From NCBI RefSeq assembly GCF_003050745.1, contig NZ_QAOF01000001.1:186001-250000 (forward strand): 64,000 nt of DNA, given 5' to 3'. The notes under the pieces were generated by a model, which was not told the origin of the DNA, ran no database searches, and was given only the letters and a program-made list of their open reading frames with translations. The DNA comes from Sphingomonas sp. PP-CE-3G-477 (GTDB lineage Bacteria > Pseudomonadota > Alphaproteobacteria > Sphingomonadales > Sphingomonadaceae). The translations under genes were made by a program, and so were the position numbers. Below, one piece after another: positions 35,253 to 43,430 of this stretch (the stretch's first letter is position 1; every line of letters begins with the position of its first letter).

Positions 35253-35786
35253 TCAGCCCTCGCGGCGGACCGACAGGCTGTCGATCAGCATCGCCCGGGC
35301 GTTTCGGGTCAGTCGGTGGCCCGCCGAGGCGAGGATCGCAAGCTGCTCGAAATCGATCGCACGACGACAGCCGGTGAAGAAACCGCGCAACATGTAACCG
35401 AGCGCATCCGCCGTCGGCCGCCGGTCGGAGGCGACGGCAGGACCGAGCATGTCGATCAGTTCCTGCGCCGCGGTGGCGTCGGTCATGCACCGGATGCGGA
35501 TATGATCGAGCAGCGCGGCGCCCAGCGCATCGTTGGCATCCTTGAGCAGCATCGCCTCGAGAGAGGGCTCGCCGCGTGCCGCGATCTCCGCCAGTGCGCC
35601 GCAAAGCGCCGCAAGCTCGTAACGCGGGGGCAGCGCGGGCAGGCCATCGCCCACCGCTTCGAGCCGGTCGCACAGTTCGGCGCGCCTGCGCTGTGCACCG
35701 ATCAGGCGGACCAGGTCGATCTCGTGGATCACGTGCCAGCGCCGCGCGAACGGCACGACGTTTCCGGCAAGCCGCTCATGGTCCAT
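35253..35786 (-). CDS. Hypothetical helical protein under a shared FNR box
   Basis: Protein of 177 residues that I do not recognise. It opens MDHERLAGNVVPFARRWHVI and seems all-helical with no membrane segment or signal. Notable blocks are RLIGAQRRRAELCDRLEAVG, a Leu/Ala-rich middle, and GYMLRGFFTGCRRAIDFEQL with C-terminal RNARAMLIDSLSV. Three or four scattered cysteines do not form a clear metal motif. The ATG at 35786 is chosen because AAGGAG precedes it. An FNR-type box (35837-35850) is centred 57.5 bp upstream, which would give a 16-nt leader. The context suggests a role in low-oxygen metabolism; nothing more can be said. Confidence 0.7.
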   Translation of the reverse strand: MDHERLAGNVVPFARRWHVIHEIDLVRLIGAQRRRAELCDRLEAVGDGLPALPPRYELAALCGALAEIAARGEPSLEAMLLKDANDALGAALLDHIRIRCMTDATAAQELIDMLGPAVASDRRPTADALGYMLRGFFTGCRRAIDFEQLAILASAGHRLTRNARAMLIDSLSVRREG

Positions 35787-35836
35787 CACCGCCTTCTCCT
35801 TGTCATGCGGGATGCGCAGGCCGGGCGGTATCGGCA

Positions 35837-35850
35837 TTGACCGGCGTCAA
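35837..35850. promoter_or_regulatory. FNR-type box between unknown gene and UbiM-like gene
   Basis: TTGACCGGCGTCAA has intact TTGAC and GTCAA half-sites. Its centre is exactly 41.5 bp before the ATG at 35885 and 57.5 bp from the ATG of the divergent unknown gene, so one box can serve both. Confidence 0.75.
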
Positions 35851-35884
35851 AGCCCCTGTCTTCGTCACGGCTATGCGGTGCGAC

Positions 35885-37078
35885 ATGGAATGCGATGTGA
35901 TCGTGGTGGGCGGCGGGCCCGCGGGGCTGGCATGTGCGCTGGGGCTCGCGGACAGCGGGCTCGCGGTGATCGTGGTGGAGCGACAGCCGGTCGCGGCGCT
36001 GGCCGATCCGGCGGTCGACGGGCGTGCGATCGCGCTGACGCACCGGTCGGTGGATATCCTGCGCACGCTCGGGGCATGGGCTTTGATCGATCCGGCGGTG
36101 CTGTCGCCGTTGCGGCGCGCGTGCGTGCTCGACGGCAGGTCCGATTTCACGCTCGCGTTCGACCCCCCGAACGATCGCTTGAGCGAGGACCGGCTCGGCC
36201 AGCTCGTCGCTAATCATCATATCCGCCGGGCCTTGTTCGCGGCGGCGACATCCGGGGCGTCGGCAGCGGTCACGTCGAAGCTGACGATCCTCGCGGAAAG
36301 TGCGGTTTGCGACGTCGTGGCGGATCGAGCGGGAACGGCGGTGACGCTGAGCGACGGGCGCGTGCTGCGGGGACGGTTGCTGGTCGCGGCGGATTCGCGC
36401 TTTTCAGGCGTTCGCGACCGTCTCGGAATCGGCGCGACGGTGAACCGTCTCGGGCGGTCGATGCTGGTCGTGGACGTGACGCACGAATGCGATCATCGCG
36501 GGATCGCCACCGAATGGTTCGGATACGACCAGACGATCGCACTGCTGCCGCTGGTCGGGCGCCGATCGTCGGTGGTGCTGACGTTGCCCGAGGACGCGAT
36601 CGCACGGCTTGCGGGGCTGGAGCCGGCGGCGCTGGCGGCCGAACTGACGCGACGATCCGCCGGCAAGCTCGGCACGATGCACGTCGCCGGGCGCGCGCAC
36701 GTCTATCCGCTCGCGACGGTGTGGAGCCATCATTTCGCCGCGACCCGCGCCGCACTGATCGGCGATGCGGCGGTCGGGATGCACCCGGTGACCGCACATG
36801 GCTTCAACCTGGGATTGCGCAGCGCGGCGTCGCTCGCCACCCTCGTATCGCGTGCCGCCGCGAGCGGACGCGATATCGGCGCCTCGTCGCTCCTGCGCCG
36901 GTACGAAGCCGCGCACCGGATCGCCGCGGCACCGGCGTTTGCCGCGACCGGCCTCATCGTCGGTCTGTACACCGACGACAGGATGCCCGCGCGCGTGGCG
37001 CGCCCCGCGATCCTGCGCGCCGCCGCACGCCTGTCGCCGATACGCGCGGGTGTCTCGCGGATGCTGATGCGGCACTGA
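35885..37078 (+). CDS. FAD-dependent ubiquinone hydroxylase, UbiM/UbiH family
   Basis: Class A flavin monooxygenase of 397 residues. The FAD motif is DVIVVGGGPAGLACALGLAD and the second FAD-contact motif is LIGDAAVGMHPVTAHGFNLG. The MHPVTAHGFNLG form resembles UbiM, the hydroxylase that acts on several ring positions of the ubiquinone head group. Hydroxylation needs O2, so its FNR control would mean it works under micro-oxic rather than fully anoxic conditions. In-frame ATGs at 35873 and 35885 compete; 35885 places the FNR box centre at exactly 41.5 bp. It could be another UbiH-family member. Confidence 0.8.
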   Translation: MECDVIVVGGGPAGLACALGLADSGLAVIVVERQPVAALADPAVDGRAIALTHRSVDILRTLGAWALIDPAVLSPLRRACVLDGRSDFTLAFDPPNDRLSEDRLGQLVANHHIRRALFAAATSGASAAVTSKLTILAESAVCDVVADRAGTAVTLSDGRVLRGRLLVAADSRFSGVRDRLGIGATVNRLGRSMLVVDVTHECDHRGIATEWFGYDQTIALLPLVGRRSSVVLTLPEDAIARLAGLEPAALAAELTRRSAGKLGTMHVAGRAHVYPLATVWSHHFAATRAALIGDAAVGMHPVTAHGFNLGLRSAASLATLVSRAAASGRDIGASSLLRRYEAAHRIAAAPAFAATGLIVGLYTDDRMPARVARPAILRAAARLSPIRAGVSRMLMRH

Positions 37079-37101
37079 GCGTCGCATCCGGCAGTCCTCG
37101 A

Positions 37102-37115
37102 TTGACCGCCGTCAA
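37102..37115. promoter_or_regulatory. FNR-type box upstream of the fatty-acid hydroxylase gene
   Basis: TTGACCGCCGTCAA has both half-sites intact, centred 40.5 bp before the ATG at 37149. It lies in the 70-nt gap after the UbiM-like gene. Class II FNR spacing again puts the transcript start at the start codon. Confidence 0.78.
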
Positions 37116-37148
37116 ACCCGTGCGGCGACGCGCGCTAGACGCTGAGGC

Positions 37149-37907
37149 ATGAAGACGCTTTCCACGATGCTGCGGTTCTGGGATCGCACGCACCAGCTAG
37201 GCCGCATGGGCCTGCGCGAACTGTTCCTCGCGTATTTCACGCACTACGCGGTCATCGTCTATCTGGTGCTGGCGGGGGCGAGCATCGCCGCGTTCGCGCG
37301 GTGGCCGGCGCCGCTTTTGCCGACATTGGCGATCGTCCTGCTGGTCGCGGTCGCCTATCCGCTGGTCTGGTACGTGCTCCACCGCTGGGTGTTGCACAGC
37401 CGCTGGATGTTCAAGGTCCCAGCGCTGGCGGGTATCTGGAAACGCATCCACTATGATCATCACATGGATCCCGACCGGCTCGAGATCCTGTTCGGCGCGC
37501 TCCACACCACGCTGCCGACGCTGCTGCTGGTCGCGGCCTTGCCGGGCTGGCTGATCGGCGGGACGGGCGGGGCGCTGGCCGGGTTCGCGACCGGACTGCT
37601 CTACACCGCGTTCTACGAGTTCGAGCACTGCGTCCAGCATCTCGGGTGGAAGCCGCGCAACCGCTGGCTCGCGACGATGAAGCGGCGTCACATGGAACAT
37701 CATTTCCATGACGAGGACGGCAATTTCGGGATCACCAGCTTCGTCTGGGACCGGCTGTTCGGCACGCTCTACACGCGCACCCAGCGTCCGGCGAAGAGCG
37801 CCACCGTCTTCAATCTCGGCTACACCGATGCGGTTGCCGCACGCTATCCGGCGGTCGCGAACCGATCGCGCGCGATGCCGCACCGGCCCGGTCGCAGGCG
37901 ATCGTAG
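37149..37907 (+). CDS. Sterol desaturase / fatty-acid hydroxylase superfamily protein
   Basis: Integral-membrane di-iron oxygenase of 252 residues. The three His clusters of the superfamily are present: HRWVLH (about residues 78-83), HYDHH (about residues 100-104) and RRHMEHHFH (about residues 179-187). Membrane helices surround them (VIVYLVLAGASIAAF, LLPTLAIVLLVAVAYPLVWY). The enzyme would hydroxylate or desaturate a lipid chain. In sphingomonads 2-hydroxylated acyl chains of glycosphingolipids are abundant, so a lipid hydroxylase is a reasonable but unproved guess. An FNR-type box lies upstream. It ends 7 nt before the convergent phytochrome gene. Confidence 0.87.
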   Translation: MKTLSTMLRFWDRTHQLGRMGLRELFLAYFTHYAVIVYLVLAGASIAAFARWPAPLLPTLAIVLLVAVAYPLVWYVLHRWVLHSRWMFKVPALAGIWKRIHYDHHMDPDRLEILFGALHTTLPTLLLVAALPGWLIGGTGGALAGFATGLLYTAFYEFEHCVQHLGWKPRNRWLATMKRRHMEHHFHDEDGNFGITSFVWDRLFGTLYTRTQRPAKSATVFNLGYTDAVAARYPAVANRSRAMPHRPGRRRS

Positions 37908-37914
37908 GGCGGCG

Positions 37915-40071
37915 TCATTCGTCGGCGATCGGTGCCGTTACCGTGACCCGCAGGCCGGGATCGTTGTCGGTCTCCTCGATCGTCCCGGCCAGCCGCTTGA
38001 CCATAGACGACAGCATCCGCGAGCCGAATCCGGCTCCCGTGCCCGTCTTCCCCGCGCCGCGATCGGAAACCACCAGCCGAAAGCGGTTGCGGTGCTGTTC
38101 GAGTTCGATCGTGATCGGCCCGGAGCCCCCCGCATAGGCGTATTTGTTGGCGTTGATGACCAGCTCGGTCAGGATCAGCCCGACGTTGACCGCCCGCTCG
38201 GTCGAGATGAGCACGGGCGCGAGATCGAGCTGGATCGCGTCGCCCCACGAACGGTCCATCGACGATTTGATCTCGGCGCACAGGTCGCCGATGTAGCGCG
38301 CGAGGTCGATCGCCTGGAGGTGCTCGTCCGAATGGAGCCGGCGGTGGACCATCGCGACCGCGGACAGCCGGCGCTGCGCCTCCGCCAGATGCGCGGTCAA
38401 CACCTCGTCGCCGACCGCCTTGCCCTGCAATCCGAGGAACGCGGAGACCAGCTGGAGGCTGTTCTGCACGCGGTGATGCACCTCCTTGATGAGGTAGTCC
38501 TTTTGCAGCAGCAGGCTTTCGTTGTCGGCGATCGTCGCGGTCAGTTCGCGGTTCACCTCGAACAGGCGGCGGTTCTGGCGCGCCTCGAACATCGTCCGCC
38601 GAAGCCGGCTCGCCGCCTCGATCTCGAACAGCGTCCACGGCGCGGACCGACCGCGTACCGCCTCGCTCCAGCTCTCGAACGACGCGCGCGGGCTCAGCGT
38701 CGCGGTCGGATCGGCGGGCACGTCCTTGTGCGGATTGCCCGCCCAGTTCACCACCTCGATCTGCTCGGCGCGAAACCAGATCAGGATGGTCGGTTCGTCG
38801 GTCGACATGGTCACCGCGAGAACGCCGCTCGCGAGATCCTGATAGGCGACCGCATCGGGAAGCTGATCGGACAGTCGGTCGGTCGAGAACGGCAGCGTCC
38901 TCGCGCGCTCGCCGACATACGCGGCGACCGCCAGCACGTCGGCGTGGCGCGGCGAGCGGCCCGCGACGTACAGCTCGCCCCCGCGGACGGCGGCAAAGCT
39001 GTCCGCGCCGAGCATCCGGCACATGTCGTGGCCCGCGGTGGCGAAGAACCCGGCGAGCGAGATGTCGCTGCCGAGCCGCAGCACGACGGCATCCTCCGCA
39101 GAGCGCAACCGGATGCGTTCGCGGTAGAGTTCGGCATCCTCCTTCGCCCTGATCTGTCGCGACAGGCTGCCCGCGAGCGCACGGCACGCCATCCGGACGT
39201 GGAGGGGGAGGAACCGCGTGGTCGGATGATGGCAGGCGATCAGCCCCCACAACCGGCCATCGCGGACGATCGAGATCGAGGCGGACGCGGTGACGCCCAT
39301 GTTCTTCAGATATTGCAGGTGGATCGGCGACACGCTGCGCAGTCCGACATCGCTCAGGTCGAGCGCGGCCGCGGCCTGCGGGCGGATCGGGGCGGGCTCG
39401 TATCCGGCATCGGGGATGATCCGGACCCGGTTGCGGACATGCAGCGCCCGCGCCTGGCTGGGGATGTCGGAGGCGGGAAAATGCTGGTTGAGGAAACTGT
39501 TCGCCGCCGGATCGCGATCCTCGGCGACGACGACGCCGGCATCGTCGTCGAGGAAGCGGTACACCATGACGCGGTCGAATCCGGTCAGGTTGCGAAAGGC
39601 GCGTGCCGCACGTTCGCAGAGTTCGCGGAGCCCGAACGCCTGCTCGAAGGTGGCGGCGGCCTCCTCCATCGCGGACAGGACGTCGATCGACGATGGCATC
39701 GAGGCGGGCGCGGGTTCGAGTTCGACGATCAGCGTGGCCGGCGACCGATGCGCTATCGCGACGAAGGTCTACGCGATCCCCTGGACGTCGTTCAGCGCAA
39801 CCGTCGACCCGGTCGGGCGGGCATCGAGCTTGTCGGTGACGGCCTGTCGGAGCAGTTCGCCCAGCGGCCTGCCGAGCCAGTCGCGGGCCAGCGACGTCTC
39901 GATATCGCCGGCACCCGCAACGATCGTCAGATCGGGAAGGCTGGCGACCAGCAGGAGGCCATGGGGTTGTATCGATCCGGGGATGTGGATCGGTTCGCGG
40001 TCGCATGCGTCGATACCGGACGACGAAGACGACGGGCCGTGCCCCGGCGCGACGATAGCGGAGCTTGGCAT
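37915..40071 (-). pseudogene. bphP: Bacteriophytochrome histidine kinase interrupted by an in-frame amber codon
   Basis: Red/far-red photoreceptor kinase, 718 residues if read through. The first 100 codons (40071-39772) give the PAS domain with the biliverdin attachment Cys C23 in DACDREPIHIPGSIQPHG. Codon 101 is TAG (39769-39771). The same frame continues with TFVAIAHRSPATLIVELEP, a GAF domain with PASDIP, and a PHY domain with PRASF. A HisKA_2 kinase follows (EVHHRVQNSLQLVSAFL, then NVGLILTELVINANKYAY). An ATG at 39699 could restart a 594-residue protein without PAS or Cys. No other lesion is visible, so this is a recent nonsense change, a sequencing error or a readthrough case. It has no response regulator beside it. 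Confidence 0.85.
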
Positions 40072-40241
40072 CCATGATCCGATCCGCGGGAGGGTAGGCT
40101 AACGACCCGGAACCCCGCGTTGTTACGGCCGCGATACAACGTCCGAATGCCGCCGTCTGTTAAATACATGCATAATGATCGGCCCGAAATGGACGTAAGA
40201 GACAGGCGCGCGCGTCGCCGTCCGGGTACCGGCGCCGATCG

Positions 40242-41810
40242 CTATTTCCTGTTGAGACGGCTCCAGAGCATCGTGCCGACCAACGCGATGCCGGCGGCGG
40301 TCCCGCCTACCGCGACCGCGGCCATGACCGGCGACACGGTGCCGTCGGCGCGGTGCAGGTGGGGACGCAGGTTCTTCAGCAGGGGCTTGCGGCCCGCCAG
40401 CCCCTCGAACATCTCGCCGGGACCTTCCGGATCGAGGATCTTGTTGTCCGCCAGCCATTCGCGCACGGAATCGAGTTCGGGCACCTCATAGGGACGCAGC
40501 GACCGGCCATAGCCGCGCAGTCGCTCGATCGTCTCGATGATCGAACCCGTCTCCGCGATCATCGTCGCGATCGTGTCGGGGTCGCTGTCGAGATGTTCGG
40601 CGAGCAGGTCGTTGCGGATGCTGGCGATCGTATCGCGCTCGCCCGCGTTGCGGGTCCGTCCGGCGTCGATCACGACGTCGCACTCGCTGTCGAGCCGGAG
40701 CGAGCGGTTGTTGAAGTTGGACGATCCGACTCGCAGCACCTCGTCGTCGACCACCGTCACCTTGGCGTGGACGTAGATCGGCTGCCCGCCCGCGGTGAAC
40801 GGGTGATACAGGCGCAGGCGCTTGTGCGGGTCCTGTTCGTGCAGCGCCTCGACCAGGCGCGCGCGGGCCGAATCCATTGCGATCGGCTCCAGCCAGCCCT
40901 CCGCGGTGGTCGGGTGGACGATGACGAATTCGGGACCGTCGGGTTCGCGCAGCCGCTTGCCGATCGCTTCGGCCACCTTGCGCGAGGCGAAATACTGGCT
41001 CTCGGCGTAGAAGAAGCGCTTCGTACGGGCGATCAGGTCGACGTATAGCGCCTCGATATCGTGGCGCGGCTCCTGTTCGGCCATCTCGGGGATGGTCAGC
41101 GCGATGCCGACTTCGACGTCGGTGAAATCCGCGGTCACATGCTCGGGCCAGCAATCTGCGCCACCCGATACCGACTCCAGCGCACCGCCGCCCGAGACCT
41201 CCCAGCGGCCGCGGCACATGTCGCCCAGCGCGCGGGCGACGGGGCCTTGCAACATCGTCGTCGCGTCGTGCCACGGGCCATAGACCGTGCCGTCCGGCTC
41301 GATCCGGCGCGGCTCGTCATCGGCATGGTCGCGCGTGTCCCAGCGATCCACGGTCATGTCGATCCCGCCGCAAAACGCGACGTCGTCGTCGATCACGACC
41401 ACTTTTTGATGATGCGATCCGGCGGGGGGATGATGCCCGTCGAGCCGCAGATGGACCTGCGGATCCTTGATCCACCTGGCGATGCGCAACAGCGTCTGGC
41501 CGTGGAACAGCGTCTTGATCGCGCCGGTATCCCAGCGGAGGATATGGATGTTCAGACCGGGCGTACGCTTCGCCAGCCAGCTGATGAACGCGCCGACGCG
41601 TTCCGGACCGCCATCGTCGACGTCGCCGCCGAACCGGATGCGCGCGTCGAAATCCCAGCCGACGAGCAGGATCTGCGTCTTGGCCTTCATCATCGCGGCG
41701 CGGGCGGCTTTGAAATAGTCGTCGGCATCGACGATGACCGTCGCCCGTTCGGCATCTTCGATGCGCCAACAGTTGCGACCGGGCTCGAGCAGGGTGTCGT
41801 GTATCGTCAT
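40242..41810 (-). CDS. Phospholipase D-family protein with C-terminal membrane anchor, copy 2
   Basis: Two-HKD phospholipase D superfamily protein of 522 residues, paralogous to the gene at 15740. The catalytic motifs are GSHHQKVVVIDDDVAFCGGI (about residues 133-152) and YVHAKVTVVDDEVLRVGSSN. It shares blocks such as WDTGAIKTLFHG and AESQYFASRKVAEAIGKRL with its paralog. Unlike copy 1, it ends in a hydrophobic helix (MAAVAVGGTAAGIALVGTML) and a basic RLNRK tail, so it should be anchored to the inner membrane. The start at MTIHDTLLEPG (41810) is chosen over longer forms. It probably follows the HbpS-like gene in one operon (52-nt gap). Confidence 0.87.
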   Translation of the reverse strand: MTIHDTLLEPGRNCWRIEDAERATVIVDADDYFKAARAAMMKAKTQILLVGWDFDARIRFGGDVDDGGPERVGAFISWLAKRTPGLNIHILRWDTGAIKTLFHGQTLLRIARWIKDPQVHLRLDGHHPPAGSHHQKVVVIDDDVAFCGGIDMTVDRWDTRDHADDEPRRIEPDGTVYGPWHDATTMLQGPVARALGDMCRGRWEVSGGGALESVSGGADCWPEHVTADFTDVEVGIALTIPEMAEQEPRHDIEALYVDLIARTKRFFYAESQYFASRKVAEAIGKRLREPDGPEFVIVHPTTAEGWLEPIAMDSARARLVEALHEQDPHKRLRLYHPFTAGGQPIYVHAKVTVVDDEVLRVGSSNFNNRSLRLDSECDVVIDAGRTRNAGERDTIASIRNDLLAEHLDSDPDTIATMIAETGSIIETIERLRGYGRSLRPYEVPELDSVREWLADNKILDPEGPGEMFEGLAGRKPLLKNLRPHLHRADGTVSPVMAAVAVGGTAAGIALVGTMLWSRLNRK

Positions 41811-41862
41811 CCCGCACGCCATCGCAGGCTTGGCCGGATCAGCCAAGCGCGCGCCGCCGCTT

Positions 41863-42348
41863 TTACCGATCGATCCCGAACGCGTCGGGGTCCTTGCCGG
41901 TGGCCGCGCACACGCTGCGGACCACCAGCATGTGGTCGTCGATCTGCGGCAAGCCCGATACCGCGATGCAGCCGATCACGCCGCAGCCGGCCAGCGTGAT
42001 CGGGAACGCACCGCCATGCGCGGCGAAATCGAGCAGGGGCAGGCCGTAGCGTTCCAGCAGCGACGATCCCTTCGCCGCCATGTCCAGCCCGACGCCGTAG
42101 CTGGATCGATGATAGCGTTCGACGACGTTGCGCTTGCGGCGCGCCCATTCGGCATTGTCGGGGACCGATCCCGGCAACGCGGCGAAGAACAGCGGACGGT
42201 GGAAGAGGCGGATGTCGATCACGATCGGCGCGCGGGCGGCGTGGCCCCGGTCCGCGATCCAGCTCCCCAGCGAAAATGCGGTCTCTTCGTCGAACCGATC
42301 GAAGACCAGCGTCCGTTCCTGGTGCGCAACCATTTCGACGGGCGTCAT
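41863..42348 (-). CDS. UPF0303 / HbpS-like protein (heme-binding GlcG fold)
   Basis: Protein of 161 residues in the UPF0303 family, which shares the GlcG/HbpS fold and is often named heme-degrading domain protein. Family blocks are FDEETAFSLGSWIADRGHA, PIVIDIRLFHRPLFFAALPG and the C-terminal GCGVIGCIAVSGLPQIDDH. Whether it binds heme here cannot be judged. The start at MTPVEMVAHQ (42348) overlaps the stop of the upstream oxidoreductase by 4 nt (ATGA), so the two are coupled. The same pairing of a Gfo/Idh/MocA enzyme with an HbpS-like protein suggests a small catabolic operon. Confidence 0.85.
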   Translation of the reverse strand: MTPVEMVAHQERTLVFDRFDEETAFSLGSWIADRGHAARAPIVIDIRLFHRPLFFAALPGSVPDNAEWARRKRNVVERYHRSSYGVGLDMAAKGSSLLERYGLPLLDFAAHGGAFPITLAGCGVIGCIAVSGLPQIDDHMLVVRSVCAATGKDPDAFGIDR

Positions 42349-43430
42349 GCGCGCCGCTCCTCGTCGGTCAGCGACAGCGCGACCGACGCCTGCGCCTGCG
42401 ACGACTGCACCGCCGCCTCGACGATCGCCATCACCCATAGCGCCTCGATCGGTGGCACGGGATTGGCGCCCGTGCCGTTTATCGCATCGGCGATGCCGCT
42501 ATAATAGCGACGCTGGTCGCCGGGGAGGGTGGCAATCTCGCGGGGCGGGGCGGTGCCGTCGTGGAAGACCAGCGGATCGGGATCGTCACCCCAGCCCGGC
42601 GCACCCGGCACCATGCCCGCCAGCAATTGCGCCTCCTGACGATCGATCGCGTGCTTGACGATGCTGCCGGCGTCGCCGTGCACCGTGAAGCGGTGCGTGC
42701 CGCCGCCGACGAGCATGCCGGCGTGGAGCACGACCCGCCGTTCGCCGTAGGAGAGCACGACATGCGCCCAGTCGTCGGCGACCGCCCCGCTACGCTGTTT
42801 CGCCAGCGACGCCTGGACGCGGTCCGGCAGGCCGAACAACTGCACCGCCTGGTCGACGAGATGCGGCCCGAGATCGAACCAGATTCCGCCACCCGCGACG
42901 TCGTGCTCCCGCCAGCGATCGCGCACCGCGGGCCGGAACCGGTCGAAATGCGATTCGAAATGACTGACGGTGCCGATCAGGCCGTCCTCGATCGCACGCC
43001 GCACGCCGAGGAAATCGCTGTCCCAGCGGCGGTTGTGGAAGACCGACAAGATCACGCCGCGATGCTCCGCCAGAGCGACCAGCGCGCGCGCCTCCGCCAG
43101 ATCGAGCGTGAACGGCTTGTCGATCACGACGTGCTTGCCGGCCTCGATCGCGGCGCGGGCAAGGGGCGCATGGGTATCGTTGGGGGTGGCGATGACGACC
43201 AGATCGATGTCGTCGGCCGTCAGCATTGCCGCGGGATCGGCATACACCACCGCATCGGGGAGATCGGCGTTCACCTTGGCCGCATCACGCGACACGACCG
43301 CGCAGAGAGACAGTCCGGGTACCGCCCCGATCAGCGGCGCGTGGAACGTCTTGCCCGAAAATCCATAGCCGATCAGTCCGACGCGGACCTGCCGTGCGGG
43401 AGTGTTCGGATTGCTGTTTGCCAACGCCAT
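42345..43430 (-). CDS. Gfo/Idh/MocA-family oxidoreductase
   Basis: NAD(P)-dependent dehydrogenase of 361 residues, resembling YdgJ-type members that act on sugars or inositols. The Rossmann motif is VRVGLIGYGFSGKTFHAPLI. The catalytic segment is GKHVVIDKPFTLDLAEARAL, with the EKP-like DKP. AGGGIWFDLGPHLVDQAVQL is the family block with the conserved His. The start MALANSNPNT at 43430 has GAGGAGA upstream and beats a longer in-frame start. Substrate unknown. It is first in a run with the HbpS-like gene and phospholipase D copy 2. Confidence 0.88.
   Translation of the reverse strand: MALANSNPNTPARQVRVGLIGYGFSGKTFHAPLIGAVPGLSLCAVVSRDAAKVNADLPDAVVYADPAAMLTADDIDLVVIATPNDTHAPLARAAIEAGKHVVIDKPFTLDLAEARALVALAEHRGVILSVFHNRRWDSDFLGVRRAIEDGLIGTVSHFESHFDRFRPAVRDRWREHDVAGGGIWFDLGPHLVDQAVQLFGLPDRVQASLAKQRSGAVADDWAHVVLSYGERRVVLHAGMLVGGGTHRFTVHGDAGSIVKHAIDRQEAQLLAGMVPGAPGWGDDPDPLVFHDGTAPPREIATLPGDQRRYYSGIADAINGTGANPVPPIEALWVMAIVEAAVQSSQAQASVALSLTDEERRA

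Noticed and set aside
37844..40075. A 743-codon Arg-rich open frame on the minus strand in another frame of the phytochrome gene
   Set aside because: It has no recognisable domain and the composition of a GC-rich shadow frame, while the interrupted frame carries all phytochrome motifs.
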